Of a stretch of 64,000 bases of DNA, positions 25,751 through 33,491 are shown piece by piece. A model generated the notes under the pieces. It did no database searches and had not been told where the DNA came from. It saw nothing but the letters and a program-made list of their open reading frames with translations. Each line of letters starts with the position of its first letter. Position 1 is the first letter of the stretch. The stretch spans positions 65,539 to 129,538 of the forward strand of contig NZ_JBLWTD010000008.1 of assembly GCF_048270265.1 (NCBI RefSeq). The letters are read 5' to 3'. The DNA comes from Maricaulis sp048270265 (GTDB lineage: Bacteria > Pseudomonadota > Alphaproteobacteria > Caulobacterales > Maricaulaceae). Both the position numbers and the translations under genes were made by a program.

Positions 25751-26332
25751 TCAGCCTTTCAGGAAGGGCAGCATGCGGGAGAGCAGGCCGTCCTTGTCGA
25801 GGAATTGATGCTTCAGCGCTGCGGCGAAATGAAGGCCGACCAGCACGAGAAGAACCCAGGCACCCTTGCCGTGGACATTGCCGACCAGCTCATGGAAATC
25901 ATGATCCTGGGAGACCGGCAGGCGCGGCAGGATGAGGTCGGGATTGTTGAACAGCATGGTTGGCAATTCGGTGGTCGAGGCGGCGACCCAGCCGACCAGC
26001 GGCAGGCCGATCATCAGCGCATAGAAGGCCCAGTGTGTGCCCTTGGCGACCAGTGCTTCCCAGGGCTTCATGCCGGCGGGCAGTGGCGGTGCCTTGTGGG
26101 TCAGACGCCAGCCCAGACGGCCGAAGCTCAGCAGCAGCACCAGCATGCCGACCGTCTTGTGGGCATTATAGGCGAACTGGACCTGGTCGAGTGTGACGCC
26201 AGGGGCGCTGTCGCGCAGGGCGTGCCGCAGGTCTTCCATGTACCAGCCATAGAACACCATGCCGATCAGCAGGATGCCGATGACCCAATGCAGAATTATG
26301 GCGACGGTCGTATAGCGTGGGCTGTCTGTCAT
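25751..26332 (-). CDS. Cytochrome b561-family membrane protein
   Basis: This 193-residue protein has four membrane helices. Candidate heme-ligating histidines lie in IILHWVIGILL, NAHKTVGML, THWAFYALM and LVGLHFAAAL. It should shuttle electrons from the quinone pool across the inner membrane. It is between two YceI genes and overlaps the upstream one by 4 bases, so all three form one operon. Confidence 0.92.
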   Translation of the reverse strand: MTDSPRYTTVAIILHWVIGILLIGMVFYGWYMEDLRHALRDSAPGVTLDQVQFAYNAHKTVGMLVLLLSFGRLGWRLTHKAPPLPAGMKPWEALVAKGTHWAFYALMIGLPLVGWVAASTTELPTMLFNNPDLILPRLPVSQDHDFHELVGNVHGKGAWVLLVLVGLHFAAALKHQFLDKDGLLSRMLPFLKG

Positions 26333-26934
26333 GATGGGGCTCCCTGCCGCAGGAATTCGGCTTCGATGTGAATACGTATTTCAGTGCCGACGATCGAGGC
26401 CGGCAGGCTGCCAACGCCGAAATCGGTGCGGTCGATCACCATATCGGCACCGAATCCGACCGTGTCGCGGCCTGCCAGCATGTTGAAGCTTCCGCCGTAA
26501 AACTCAATCTCCATAACCGCATCAAAAGTGCGGCTATTCATCACAAGATCGCCGAAGGCGCGGCCATGGGTACCATCGATCACTTCGATCCGGTTGCTGG
26601 TGAAGATGATCTGCGGGCTTTCCGCCGCGTGCAGCCAGTCATTGGCCAGGGTGCGGTCGAAATCGGGGTCGCCGGTAGAGATCGAGGCTGTATCGATGAT
26701 GGCGGTCAGCTGCGCCGCGTCCGGATGTGCCGGATCAAAATCGAGGCTGGCATCAATCCCGTCGAACCGCCCCGTATACCAGGACAGGCCGAGATGGCGC
26801 ACGCGCCAGGTCACGCTGGCATGGTCGGCATCAAGCGCCCAGTTGCCGGCCGGCAGGCGCTGCGGATCGGTGCTCGGGGTGGCGCAGGCCGGGATCAGCA
26901 GCAGGGCGAGAATGATGGCGGAGCGCAACAACAT
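26329..26934 (-). CDS. YceI-family lipoprotein
   Basis: The 201-residue protein starts MLLRSAIILALLLIPACATP; the lipobox-like IPAC indicates lipidation at Cys16. The YceI fold is seen in LDADHASVTWRVRHLGLSWY and DRTDFGVGSLPASIVGTEI. It differs from the other YceI by membrane anchoring. ATG 26934 is chosen over the open frame to 26973, since it gives a signal sequence. First gene of the b561 operon. Confidence 0.88.
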   Translation of the reverse strand: MLLRSAIILALLLIPACATPSTDPQRLPAGNWALDADHASVTWRVRHLGLSWYTGRFDGIDASLDFDPAHPDAAQLTAIIDTASISTGDPDFDRTLANDWLHAAESPQIIFTSNRIEVIDGTHGRAFGDLVMNSRTFDAVMEIEFYGGSFNMLAGRDTVGFGADMVIDRTDFGVGSLPASIVGTEIRIHIEAEFLRQGAPS

Positions 26935-27065
26935 GGCGGGACCATAACCCGATTGGCGCGACCGGAAAGCCACAGCTTGCGTCTGCGACGTAAAAACACT
27001 GTTTCCGCGCTCGCATGTTTGGCTGCGCGCGCTATCCTGCGCCCCCGGATTTCAGGAGACTTCGC

Positions 27066-28826
27066 ATGACCTATCGCGCACCCGTGGACGAGCTTCGTTT
27101 TAGCCTGGTGGAAGTTGCCGCCGTTGATGTGCTGAAAGCTACCGGTGCCTTTCCCGAATTTACCGATGACATCACGGTCGCAGTCCTTGATGAGGCCGCC
27201 AAGCTGGCCAATGACGTGCTCGCCCCGCTCAACAAGGTTGGCGACACCGAGCACTGCAAGCTCGCCGACGGTGTCGTCACGACGCCGACCGGTTTCAAGG
27301 ACGCCTATTCGAAATTTGTCGAAGGCGGCTGGCAGGGCCTGCAATTCCCGACCAAGGTCGGCGGCATGGGTCTGCCGCGCGCCCTCGGGGTTGCGACGCT
27401 GGAAATGGTGCAATCGGCCAATATGGCCTTCGGCCTCGGGCCCATGCTCACCTATGGCGCGATCGAGGTCCTGCTGGTGCACGGCACGGATGAACAGCGC
27501 GAAACCTATCTGCCCAAATTGCTGAACGGCGAATGGTCGGCGACGATGAATCTGACCGAGCCCCAGGCCGGTTCCGATGTCGGCGCCCTGCGCACCAAGG
27601 CCGAGCCGAATGGCGATGGCAGCTGGGCCGTGTCCGGCCAGAAGATATTCATCACCTGGGGCGAGCATGATTGCGCCGACAACATTATCCACCTCGTGCT
27701 GGCGCGCACGCCGGGCTCGCCCGCGGGCACCAAGGGCATCTCGCTCTTCATCGTGCCGAAATTCCTCGAGGATGGCAGCCGCAATGGCGTCAAGGCGATC
27801 GGGCTGGAGCACAAGCTCGGCATTCACGGCTCCCCGACCTGCACCATGGAATATGCCGGTGCCAAGGGCTGGCTGATCGGCGCAGAGAATGCCGGCATGA
27901 AAGCCATGTTCACGATGATGAATTCGGCCCGGCTCAATGTCGGCGTCCAGGGCGTCGGCATTGCCGAGCGCGCCTATCAGCAGGCGCTCGCCTTCGCGAA
28001 GGACCGCAAGCAGGGCAAGGCGATCGACGGCAAGGGGCCTGGGCCGCACGCCATCATCCAGCACCCCGATATCCAGCGCTCGCTGGCGATGATGAAGTCC
28101 AAGATCGCCGCTGCGCGCGCCATCTGCATGGCCTGCGCCGTCGCCGCCGACATGTCGGAATATGCCGAGGATCCCGAAGAACGCGCCGCCGCCAAGCGCC
28201 GCGAGGAATTGCTGACCCCGATTGCCAAGGGCTGGTCAACGGATGTCGGCGTCGAGGTTGCTTCGATGGGCATCCAGATCCATGGCGGCATGGGCTATAT
28301 CGAGGAGACCGGCGCGGCGCAGCATTTGCGCGATGCCCGTATCGCCCCGATCTATGAAGGCACCAATGCGATCCAGGCGATGGACCTGGCCGGCCGCAAG
28401 CTCAACATGCAGGGCGGCGCCGCCTTCACCGAACTCTATGCCGATATCGAACAGACGATCGAGGCCTGTTCCACCTCAAGCCATCCCGACCTGCCCCTCC
28501 TGGCCGAACGGCTCGAGGAAGGTCTCGACTCGCTGCGTGAAGCCGCGACCTGGCTGGCCGAAGCCGACCCGGCCGACGCGCTGGCCGGTGCCACGCCATT
28601 CCTCACCCTGGCCGGTGAAGTCGTGGGCGGCTGGATGCTCTGCATCGGTGCCGTCTCCGCGCGCCGCCGCCAGAAGGACAAGCTCGGTGACCCGGTTTTC
28701 GCCGCTCAGCGCATCGCCCTGGCCGGCTTCTATTGCGAAGCCGTCCTCACCCTGGCGCATGCCCGGGTCGACGACATCACCATGGGCGTCGAAATGATCA
28801 GCGATGTCGGGTTCGGGGTGGATTGA
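27066..28826 (+). CDS. Acyl-CoA dehydrogenase with C-terminal extension
   Basis: Acyl-CoA dehydrogenases remove two hydrogens from acyl-CoA with FAD. The 586-residue protein has the N-terminal helical domain, WSATMNLTEPQAGSDVG and SGQKIFITWGEHD in the middle domain, and IQIHGGMGYIEETGA plus DARIAPIYEGTNAIQAMDL in the C-terminal domain. An extra C-terminal domain (~residues 470-586) matches the group that includes DmdC-type enzymes. AGGAGA precedes ATG 27066. Substrate chain length is unknown. Confidence 0.93.
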   Translation: MTYRAPVDELRFSLVEVAAVDVLKATGAFPEFTDDITVAVLDEAAKLANDVLAPLNKVGDTEHCKLADGVVTTPTGFKDAYSKFVEGGWQGLQFPTKVGGMGLPRALGVATLEMVQSANMAFGLGPMLTYGAIEVLLVHGTDEQRETYLPKLLNGEWSATMNLTEPQAGSDVGALRTKAEPNGDGSWAVSGQKIFITWGEHDCADNIIHLVLARTPGSPAGTKGISLFIVPKFLEDGSRNGVKAIGLEHKLGIHGSPTCTMEYAGAKGWLIGAENAGMKAMFTMMNSARLNVGVQGVGIAERAYQQALAFAKDRKQGKAIDGKGPGPHAIIQHPDIQRSLAMMKSKIAAARAICMACAVAADMSEYAEDPEERAAAKRREELLTPIAKGWSTDVGVEVASMGIQIHGGMGYIEETGAAQHLRDARIAPIYEGTNAIQAMDLAGRKLNMQGGAAFTELYADIEQTIEACSTSSHPDLPLLAERLEEGLDSLREAATWLAEADPADALAGATPFLTLAGEVVGGWMLCIGAVSARRRQKDKLGDPVFAAQRIALAGFYCEAVLTLAHARVDDITMGVEMISDVGFGVD

Positions 28827-28904
28827 GGGAGCGGTTCGCTCTCGGGACACGTACCGGTCCCGGGGCCGGGAGCATGCCCCCTGTCCAATCCGGGCGTGGT
28901 ATTG

Positions 28905-29252
28905 TCAGGGGCGATTGGTGGTGCGGGGGGCGTCCGTCAGCTTGGCCAAATGTCCGGGCAAATCGCTACGGACATGTAGAATATCGACGAACACCACCAT
29001 GTCTTCTGCATCGATGAAGACGAGAAAATGCTCGCCGCAGCGCGTGAAACGCAAGTCTTCCGGCAGGTCAGGGTCGACGAGTTCGCGGCACGGGCGGGAG
29101 TGTGTAGTTCCTGCAGCGATGCCCCGGCAGTGATCGATCAGGTCCTGTTCGTAACTGGCGGCCTGTAACGGGCCGAAGTGATCGATGGTCCAGCGCGCGA
29201 TGTCGAGCGTGGCCGCCTCGGCCTGCCGGGCAAGGCGCCAGCTCCTGGGCAT
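28905..29252 (-). CDS. parE: ParE/RelE-family toxin
   Basis: This 115-residue protein has the ParE/RelE fold: LARQAEAATLDIARWTIDHFG, and then LRFTRCGEHFLVFIDAEDMVVF followed by VDILHVRSDLPGHLAKL. The last part is the C-terminal strand and helix of ParE toxins. ParE toxins inhibit gyrase; the RelE fold is also shared by ribosome-dependent RNases. It overlaps its antitoxin stop by one base (ATGA arrangement), so the pair is co-translated. Confidence 0.93.
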   Translation of the reverse strand: MPRSWRLARQAEAATLDIARWTIDHFGPLQAASYEQDLIDHCRGIAAGTTHSRPCRELVDPDLPEDLRFTRCGEHFLVFIDAEDMVVFVDILHVRSDLPGHLAKLTDAPRTTNRP

Positions 29253-29509
29253 CAGTCCTGGTTGCGGGCGGCCTTGAAGGCACGCCTCAGAGCGTCTTCG
29301 CCGCTGCCCTCCGCCAGATATCCGGCACGGGCCTCTTCGACGCCCCGCCGCAGGCGCTCGCGGGTTTCATCAAACTCTGTCTCGTCGCGTTCGAGCAGGC
29401 GTAGCCCTGCCCGCAGGGCTTCGGACGCGTTCTGGAAGCGGCCGGTCGCCACGAGGCGGTCGACAAGTTCCGACTGGGCATCGGTCAGGACGATGTTTCG
29501 TGTTGGCAT
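29252..29509 (-). CDS. parD: ParD-family antitoxin
   Basis: This 85-residue protein begins PTRNIVLTDAQSELVDRLV, a ribbon-helix-helix DNA-binding domain, and continues with a helical, charged C-terminus (FDETRERLRRGVEEARAGYL) that should wrap the toxin. It is expected to repress its own promoter. It is the first gene of the parDE operon, read from a promoter at 29534-29561. Confidence 0.92.
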   Translation of the reverse strand: MPTRNIVLTDAQSELVDRLVATGRFQNASEALRAGLRLLERDETEFDETRERLRRGVEEARAGYLAEGSGEDALRRAFKAARNQD

Positions 29510-29530
29510 CAGGGGCTCCGCAGTCTCATT

Positions 29531-29561
29531 GGCAATATATGCCAGCGGGAAGAGGGATCAA
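29531..29561 (-). promoter_or_regulatory. parDE promoter with overlapping operator-like palindrome
   Basis: On the minus strand TTGATC (complement of 29556-29561) and TATATT (complement of 29534-29539) are 16 bases apart. GGCAATATATGCC (29531-29543), with GGCA/TGCC arms, covers the -10 and is a plausible ParD site. Confidence 0.55.
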
Positions 29562-29569
29562 GTGGCGCC

Positions 29570-29848
29570 AAAAAAAGCGGGGACACGCAGACCATTTTCC
29601 AGCACCTCATCTCCTGAAAGGCGCGATCTCCTTCAAAACCCAACCGCGCCGGGCGCACCCATCCCTGAAACCCTTGCCAAGCAGGGCGCCAGGCTGGACT
29701 TGTCTCGTCAAGGGCGCGGGAGCGCCGCTGCGCGGTCAGGACCCTTGACGAGACAAGTCCAGCCTGACCGGTTGCCGGCATGGTTCTCAGGGCTGGTCTT
29801 CGCTCTGCATTAGATGGCGAGTGTCCCCATTTTTTGTCCCCATTTTTT
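29570..29848. mobile_element. Candidate transposase-less, RAYT/REP-associated repeat element
   Basis: The ends carry AAAAAAAGCGGGGACAC (29570-29586) and, inverted, GTGTCCCCATTTTTT (29821-29835), followed by a second GTCCCCATTTTTT copy. Such GGGGACA-type termini accompany REP-associated tyrosine transposases. Inside lie two perfect 25-base inverted arms (29690-29714 and 29742-29766) with a 27-base loop. No transposase frame is present. This fills the 427-base gap between parD and the entericidin-like gene. Confidence 0.5.
29690..29766. repeat. Perfect 25-bp inverted repeat with 27-base loop
   Basis: The left arm begins CAGGCTGGACTTGTCTCG (29690-) and ends AAGGG (29714); the right arm (29742-29766) is its exact reverse complement. 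It is the strongest foldback of the window and lies within the candidate mobile element. Confidence 0.85.
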
Positions 29849-29936
29849 CCGTGGGCCTCGCAGCGCGCCTGCACCCGGGGCAACCGGTGCACGGCAGTGT
29901 GCCGGCCGGGCTTGAGGCCGGCCGGCTTGGGAATGC

Positions 29937-30062
29937 CTATTCGTCGTGAATCGCGTCGTCGAGCGCTTCGCCGGCATCCTGGATGTCCTGGCCGGCTCCC
30001 TTGAGGGTCTGGCAGGAGGCCAGGAAGAGGCAGCTGAATACAATCATGACTAAGATACGCAT
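29937..30062 (-). CDS. Entericidin-like small lipoprotein
   Basis: This 41-residue protein (MRILVMIVFSCLFLASC...) has a strong lipobox (LASC) and a short mature part of about 24 residues that ends GEALDDAIHDE. The length and TLKGAGQDIQDAGEAL resemble the entericidin A/B family of outer-membrane lipoproteins. GGAG precedes the ATG. It lies between the repeat element and the GlsB-like gene. Confidence 0.8.
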   Translation of the reverse strand: MRILVMIVFSCLFLASCQTLKGAGQDIQDAGEALDDAIHDE

Positions 30063-30219
30063 GGGATTCTCCGATGGAGGCGTGATCGCCGCCGTTTGAA
30101 TTGTGACACGAAACTGGAGGCAATCCGCTTGAGGGCCAGCCATGCAGGCAGGCCCCCGGCCGCTTCCATCAACGGTCTTGAGACGGGCTGGTCTGTTGTG
30201 ATCAGGCGTGGCTGACGCG

Positions 30220-30474
30220 TCAGGCGCGCCGGACCAGGCCGAGCAGAAGCAGGACGGCGATGGCGCCGACTGTGGCGCCGATGATCGCGCCGACAATGCC
30301 GTGCAGGGCAGCAATGCCGAGCAGGCCAAACAGCCAGCTGCCGACAAAGGCGCCGACAATGCCGACGGCGATGTTTCCGAACAGGCCGAAGCCATAGCCC
30401 TTGACGATGAGGCCGGCGAGCCAGCCGGCGACGGCACCGATAACGAGCCAGACGAGTAATCCGGTAAGCGTCAT
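30220..30474 (-). CDS. GlsB/YeaQ/YmgE-family stress membrane protein
   Basis: This 84-residue protein has three hydrophobic segments with glycine zipper patterns (WLVIGAVAGWLAGLIVKGYGFG, GIVGAFVGSWLFGLLG, GIVGAIIGATVGAIAVLLLLG). That is the typical transglycosylase-associated/YeaQ family of small inner-membrane stress proteins. ATG 30474 starts the family-like region. Confidence 0.92.
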   Translation of the reverse strand: MTLTGLLVWLVIGAVAGWLAGLIVKGYGFGLFGNIAVGIVGAFVGSWLFGLLGIAALHGIVGAIIGATVGAIAVLLLLGLVRRA

Positions 30475-30740
30475 GTGATTAGGCCTTTCAACAGGTTGGT
30501 GAGGTCCATCCCGGATTGTGCGGCCGCTTTTGAAGCCGTGCCAGGGATTTGGCGCGGGGCGGCCGGGGCGCACCTCAAGCTTTCATTGTGCGTGGCGTTG
30601 CACAAACAAGCAAAGCAAATCGGTTGTGTCAGGCTTCTGTTTTGACGCCCCGGCTCACGCTGGGACCCGGCGCGGCGGGGCAGGGGCAAGGGGCAGGGCG
30701 GGCCGGAACGGCGCGCCGCTCCTGTCCGGCCGTGTCAGCT

Positions 30741-31123
30741 CTAGACCCAGTACCCCTCGGGGTCGGCATTGCCGCGCCCGTCGACCAGGCGGATCAGGCC
30801 GACGACGGAGCGGATCAGGATCCACAGCCAGACCAGGCCATAGCCGAGAAAGCCGAAGGGAGAGAGGATCAGCGTCATGATCAGGCCGGTGCTGGCGATG
30901 ATGCCGAAGATCGCCACCCAGAAGGTGCGAATCTGGAAGACGTAATGGGTATTGAGCCAGCCGGTGCCGTGTCCTTGCGGGCATAGGCAATGATGACGGC
31001 GATCAGCGTCGTGACGCCGATGATATTGCCGAGCAGGATCAGGACATAGCCCAGCCCGGCCATCAGGCGTTCGTCGCGATCAGCGCTGCGGTCGGTTTCG
31101 GGCTCGAGAATGGTCTGGGACAT
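30741..31123 (-). pseudogene. DUF4870-family membrane protein gene with a frameshift
   Basis: Reading starts at ATG 31123 (AAGGAG upstream): SQTILEPE..., with a membrane helix GYVLILLGNIIGVTTLIAV and then YARKDTAP. After about 30965 the frame must shift by one base to continue as WLNTHYVFQIRTFWVAIFG, then a helix MTLILSPFGFLGYGLVWLWI, ending VDGRGNADPEGYWV at the TAG 30741-30743. Both halves match one family in which the segment reads DAPxWLxxHYxFQIRTFW. One base appears to be missing near 30957-30965, so the gene is broken or the sequence has an error. Confidence 0.82.
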
Positions 31124-31345
31124 GGGGGTAAACTCCTTCAATTGGCATAATCCCAGTTGCGGGCCGGGAGGCCAAGGGGGAATGCGGTCGCAGCTATCCC
31201 CATGGCGCTGGTGCGGTGTCGCCGGCAGGGTGCGACCGTGATGTCACGCGCGGGGGCAAATCTTCACCTCAGGGTTTCACGCCCTTGGTTACGCCCTGTT
31301 TTCGGCGTATGCGGCAGACAGAACGGATTTCAGGATGCTTCAGGC

Positions 31346-31582
31346 ATGATTCAGGCAGTGCAGATCTGGATGCGCGATCATGGTGCGCTGGCCCTGCTGG
31401 CGGGCGGGATGGCAATTTATATCGTCCTGCTGGTGCTCGACCTGTTTGTCGGCTGGCGCTTGGCCTATCCTTACAATCTGCTCTGGGTCGTACTGGTCGC
31501 GATCCCGGCAGCGGGTGTGGCATTGCTGTATCTGCAGACCTGCGAAGACGGCGAGGATGACCGTCCTGTTGAAGGGGAATGA
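31346..31582 (+). CDS. Small two-helix membrane protein
   Basis: This 78-residue protein has two hydrophobic segments (ALALLAGGMAIYIVLLVLDLFV and LLWVVLVAIPAAGVALLYL) and an acidic tail. No family is recognised. It is immediately upstream of the YbjQ-like gene, with its TGA one base before that ATG, and then signal peptidase genes follow. The operon context suggests an envelope role. Confidence 0.65.
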   Translation: MIQAVQIWMRDHGALALLAGGMAIYIVLLVLDLFVGWRLAYPYNLLWVVLVAIPAAGVALLYLQTCEDGEDDRPVEGE

Positions 31583-31583
31583 G

Positions 31584-31904
31584 ATGAGCTTGATCGTAAC
31601 TATGTCCGACACGGTGCCCGGTCGCGAGATCGACAGGGTTGTCGGCGTCGCGCGCGGCAATGTCGTGCGGGCCCGCTTTTTCGGGCGTGATTTCGTCGCC
31701 GGTCTGCGCAATCTGGTGGGCGGCGAAGTGCCGGAATACACCAAGCTTCTCTCGGAGACCCGCGAACAGGCCCTCGACCGCATGGTGCGCCATGGCGAGG
31801 AACTGGGCGCCGATGCCATCATTACCTTCCGTCTCGCCACCTCGACGGTGATGGAAGGCACGGCTGAAATTCTCGCCTACGGAACTGCGGTGAAACTGAA
31901 ATGA
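31584..31904 (+). CDS. YbjQ/UPF0145-family protein
   Basis: This 106-residue protein contains GREIDRVVGVARGNVVRARFF, then LGADAIITFRLATSTVMEGTAEILAYGTAV. Those match the YbjQ (UPF0145, heavy-metal-binding-like) family of pentameric cytoplasmic proteins. It overlaps the signal peptidase start by 4 bases, so it is co-expressed with it. Confidence 0.9.
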   Translation: MSLIVTMSDTVPGREIDRVVGVARGNVVRARFFGRDFVAGLRNLVGGEVPEYTKLLSETREQALDRMVRHGEELGADAIITFRLATSTVMEGTAEILAYGTAVKLK

Positions 31905-32665
31905 ATCCTTTGCTTAAACGCCTGGCAGGCCGGGCCGCCGATGAAATCGTCGAGACCGCCCGCTTCCTCGTCGGGGTCGCTGCCGTCTGGCTCGGCCTCG
32001 TGACCTTTGGCTTTGCTGCTTTCCACATTCCGTCGGAAAGCATGCAGCCCTCGCTGGAAGTCGGCGACCGCGTGCTGGTGTCGAAATGGGCCTATGGCTA
32101 TTCGCGGCACTCGCTGCCGCTCGGCATCGGCTACATGCTGCCGGATAACTGGAATGCCCGCCTGGCCTGGTCCGAGCCGCACCGCGGTGATGTGATTGTC
32201 TTCCGCGATGAGCGCCAGTCGCCGCCGCGCAATCTGATCAAGCGCGTTATCGGTGTCGCCGGAGATGTCATCGAAGTGCGGGGCGGCCGGCTCTATATCA
32301 ATGGCGAAGCGCCGCCGCGCGAGTTGGAGGATATCCGCAATTATCGCGAACATCCCTCCCAGCGCGTCCAGACTGTGACTCATTATACCGAAATCCTGCC
32401 CGGCGATCGCGAACATCCGATCTACGAGCGGGACGACAACCATGAACTCGACACCTATGGCCCGGTGACAGTCCTGCCGGGAACCGTGTTTGTCATGGGC
32501 GACAATCGTGATGCTTCACGCGACAGCCGTGCAACACCTGGTCCTGGTCTGGTACCACTGGAGAACGTCGTCGGACGCGCGGAAACGGTGTTGTTCACCT
32601 TCGCCCGTTGCCGCCGCGAAGAGGGGCTTTACTGCCCGAGTGGCCGGGTCTGGCAGGGTTTGTAG
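31901..32665 (+). CDS. lepB: Signal peptidase I (first of two)
   Basis: Signal peptidase I cleaves signal peptides at the outer face of the inner membrane. The 254-residue protein has one N-terminal helix (residues ~22-42), catalytic Ser47 in IPSESMQPSLEVGDR and Lys114 in NLIKRVIG, and box E GDNRDASRDSR. The ATGA overlap with the preceding gene shows coupling. A second copy begins 2 bases after its stop. Confidence 0.96.
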   Translation: MNPLLKRLAGRAADEIVETARFLVGVAAVWLGLVTFGFAAFHIPSESMQPSLEVGDRVLVSKWAYGYSRHSLPLGIGYMLPDNWNARLAWSEPHRGDVIVFRDERQSPPRNLIKRVIGVAGDVIEVRGGRLYINGEAPPRELEDIRNYREHPSQRVQTVTHYTEILPGDREHPIYERDDNHELDTYGPVTVLPGTVFVMGDNRDASRDSRATPGPGLVPLENVVGRAETVLFTFARCRREEGLYCPSGRVWQGL

Positions 32666-32666
32666 G

Positions 32667-33446
32667 ATGAGCCGTCTGGAAGGGATTGCCCGGCGCCTGC
32701 CGCGCTGGGCACGTCATGGTCTTGGCGAAGCGCGCGATGCCGTGCGCTTCCTCGCCGGTGTCGCGGGCCTGTGGTTCGCGATGACTTCTGTGGCTTTCGC
32801 TTTCTTCTACATTCCCTCCGAAAGCATGCAGCCGACACTCGAGGTCGGCGACCGGATCCTGGTGTCGAAATGGGCCTATGGCTATTCGCGGCACTCGCTT
32901 CCGCTGGGCCTGGGCGACCGTCTGCCCGACGCCTGGGACGGGCGGCTGGGATGGGCCCGGCCGGAGCGCGGCGATGTGGTGGTGCTGCGCGATACGCGCC
33001 AGAACCTGACCCTGATCAAGCGCGTCATCGGTCTGCCGGGCGATGAAATCGCCATGCGCGATGGGCGGCTGTATATCAATGGCGAGGCCGTGGAGCGCGA
33101 ACTGATTGATATGCGCACCTACCGGCAATTCCACGGCTATCCGGAAATCGTCGAGGTCGCGCATTATGTCGAGACACTGCCCGGCGGTTTCACGCATGAG
33201 ATCTACGAGCGCGATGATCGCCAGTATCTTGATGAATTCGGCCCGGTCATCGTACCGGCTGATCGTATCTTCCTGATGGGGGATAATCGCGACAACTCAA
33301 CCGACAGCCGTGCAGCTGACGGGCCGGGCTTCGTGCCCCTGTCGCATGTGATCGGCCGCGCCGAGACCGTGCCCTTCACTTTCGCGCGCTGCCGCGAGGA
33401 GCCGGGGCTGTATTGCCCGGCGGGCCGGGTCTGGCGCGGGCTGTAA
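32667..33446 (+). CDS. lepB: Signal peptidase I (second, tandem paralogue)
   Basis: This 259-residue paralogue has Ser53 in IPSESMQPTLEVGDR, Lys118 in LTLIKRVIGLPGDE and box E GDNRDNSTDSR, so it looks catalytically complete. It shares long stretches with the first copy (KWAYGYSRHSLPLG; FTFARC), indicating a tandem duplication. The N-terminal ~22 residues are Arg-rich and differ. The start is ATG 32667, just 1 base after the preceding TAG. Confidence 0.96.
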   Translation: MSRLEGIARRLPRWARHGLGEARDAVRFLAGVAGLWFAMTSVAFAFFYIPSESMQPTLEVGDRILVSKWAYGYSRHSLPLGLGDRLPDAWDGRLGWARPERGDVVVLRDTRQNLTLIKRVIGLPGDEIAMRDGRLYINGEAVERELIDMRTYRQFHGYPEIVEVAHYVETLPGGFTHEIYERDDRQYLDEFGPVIVPADRIFLMGDNRDNSTDSRAADGPGFVPLSHVIGRAETVPFTFARCREEPGLYCPAGRVWRGL

Positions 33447-33491
33447 TAGCGCTCTAACCTCCCGTCCAGACAAACAGATCGGGAGAGCGCC

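Noticed and set aside
29836..29848. T-run in GTCCCCATTTTTT as a terminator
   Set aside because: No stem precedes it; it is the repeated terminus of the candidate mobile element.
29509..30123. 204-codon minus-strand frame across the repeat element
   Set aside because: It reads through inverted repeats and overlaps the parD start region; low-complexity composition and no motif.
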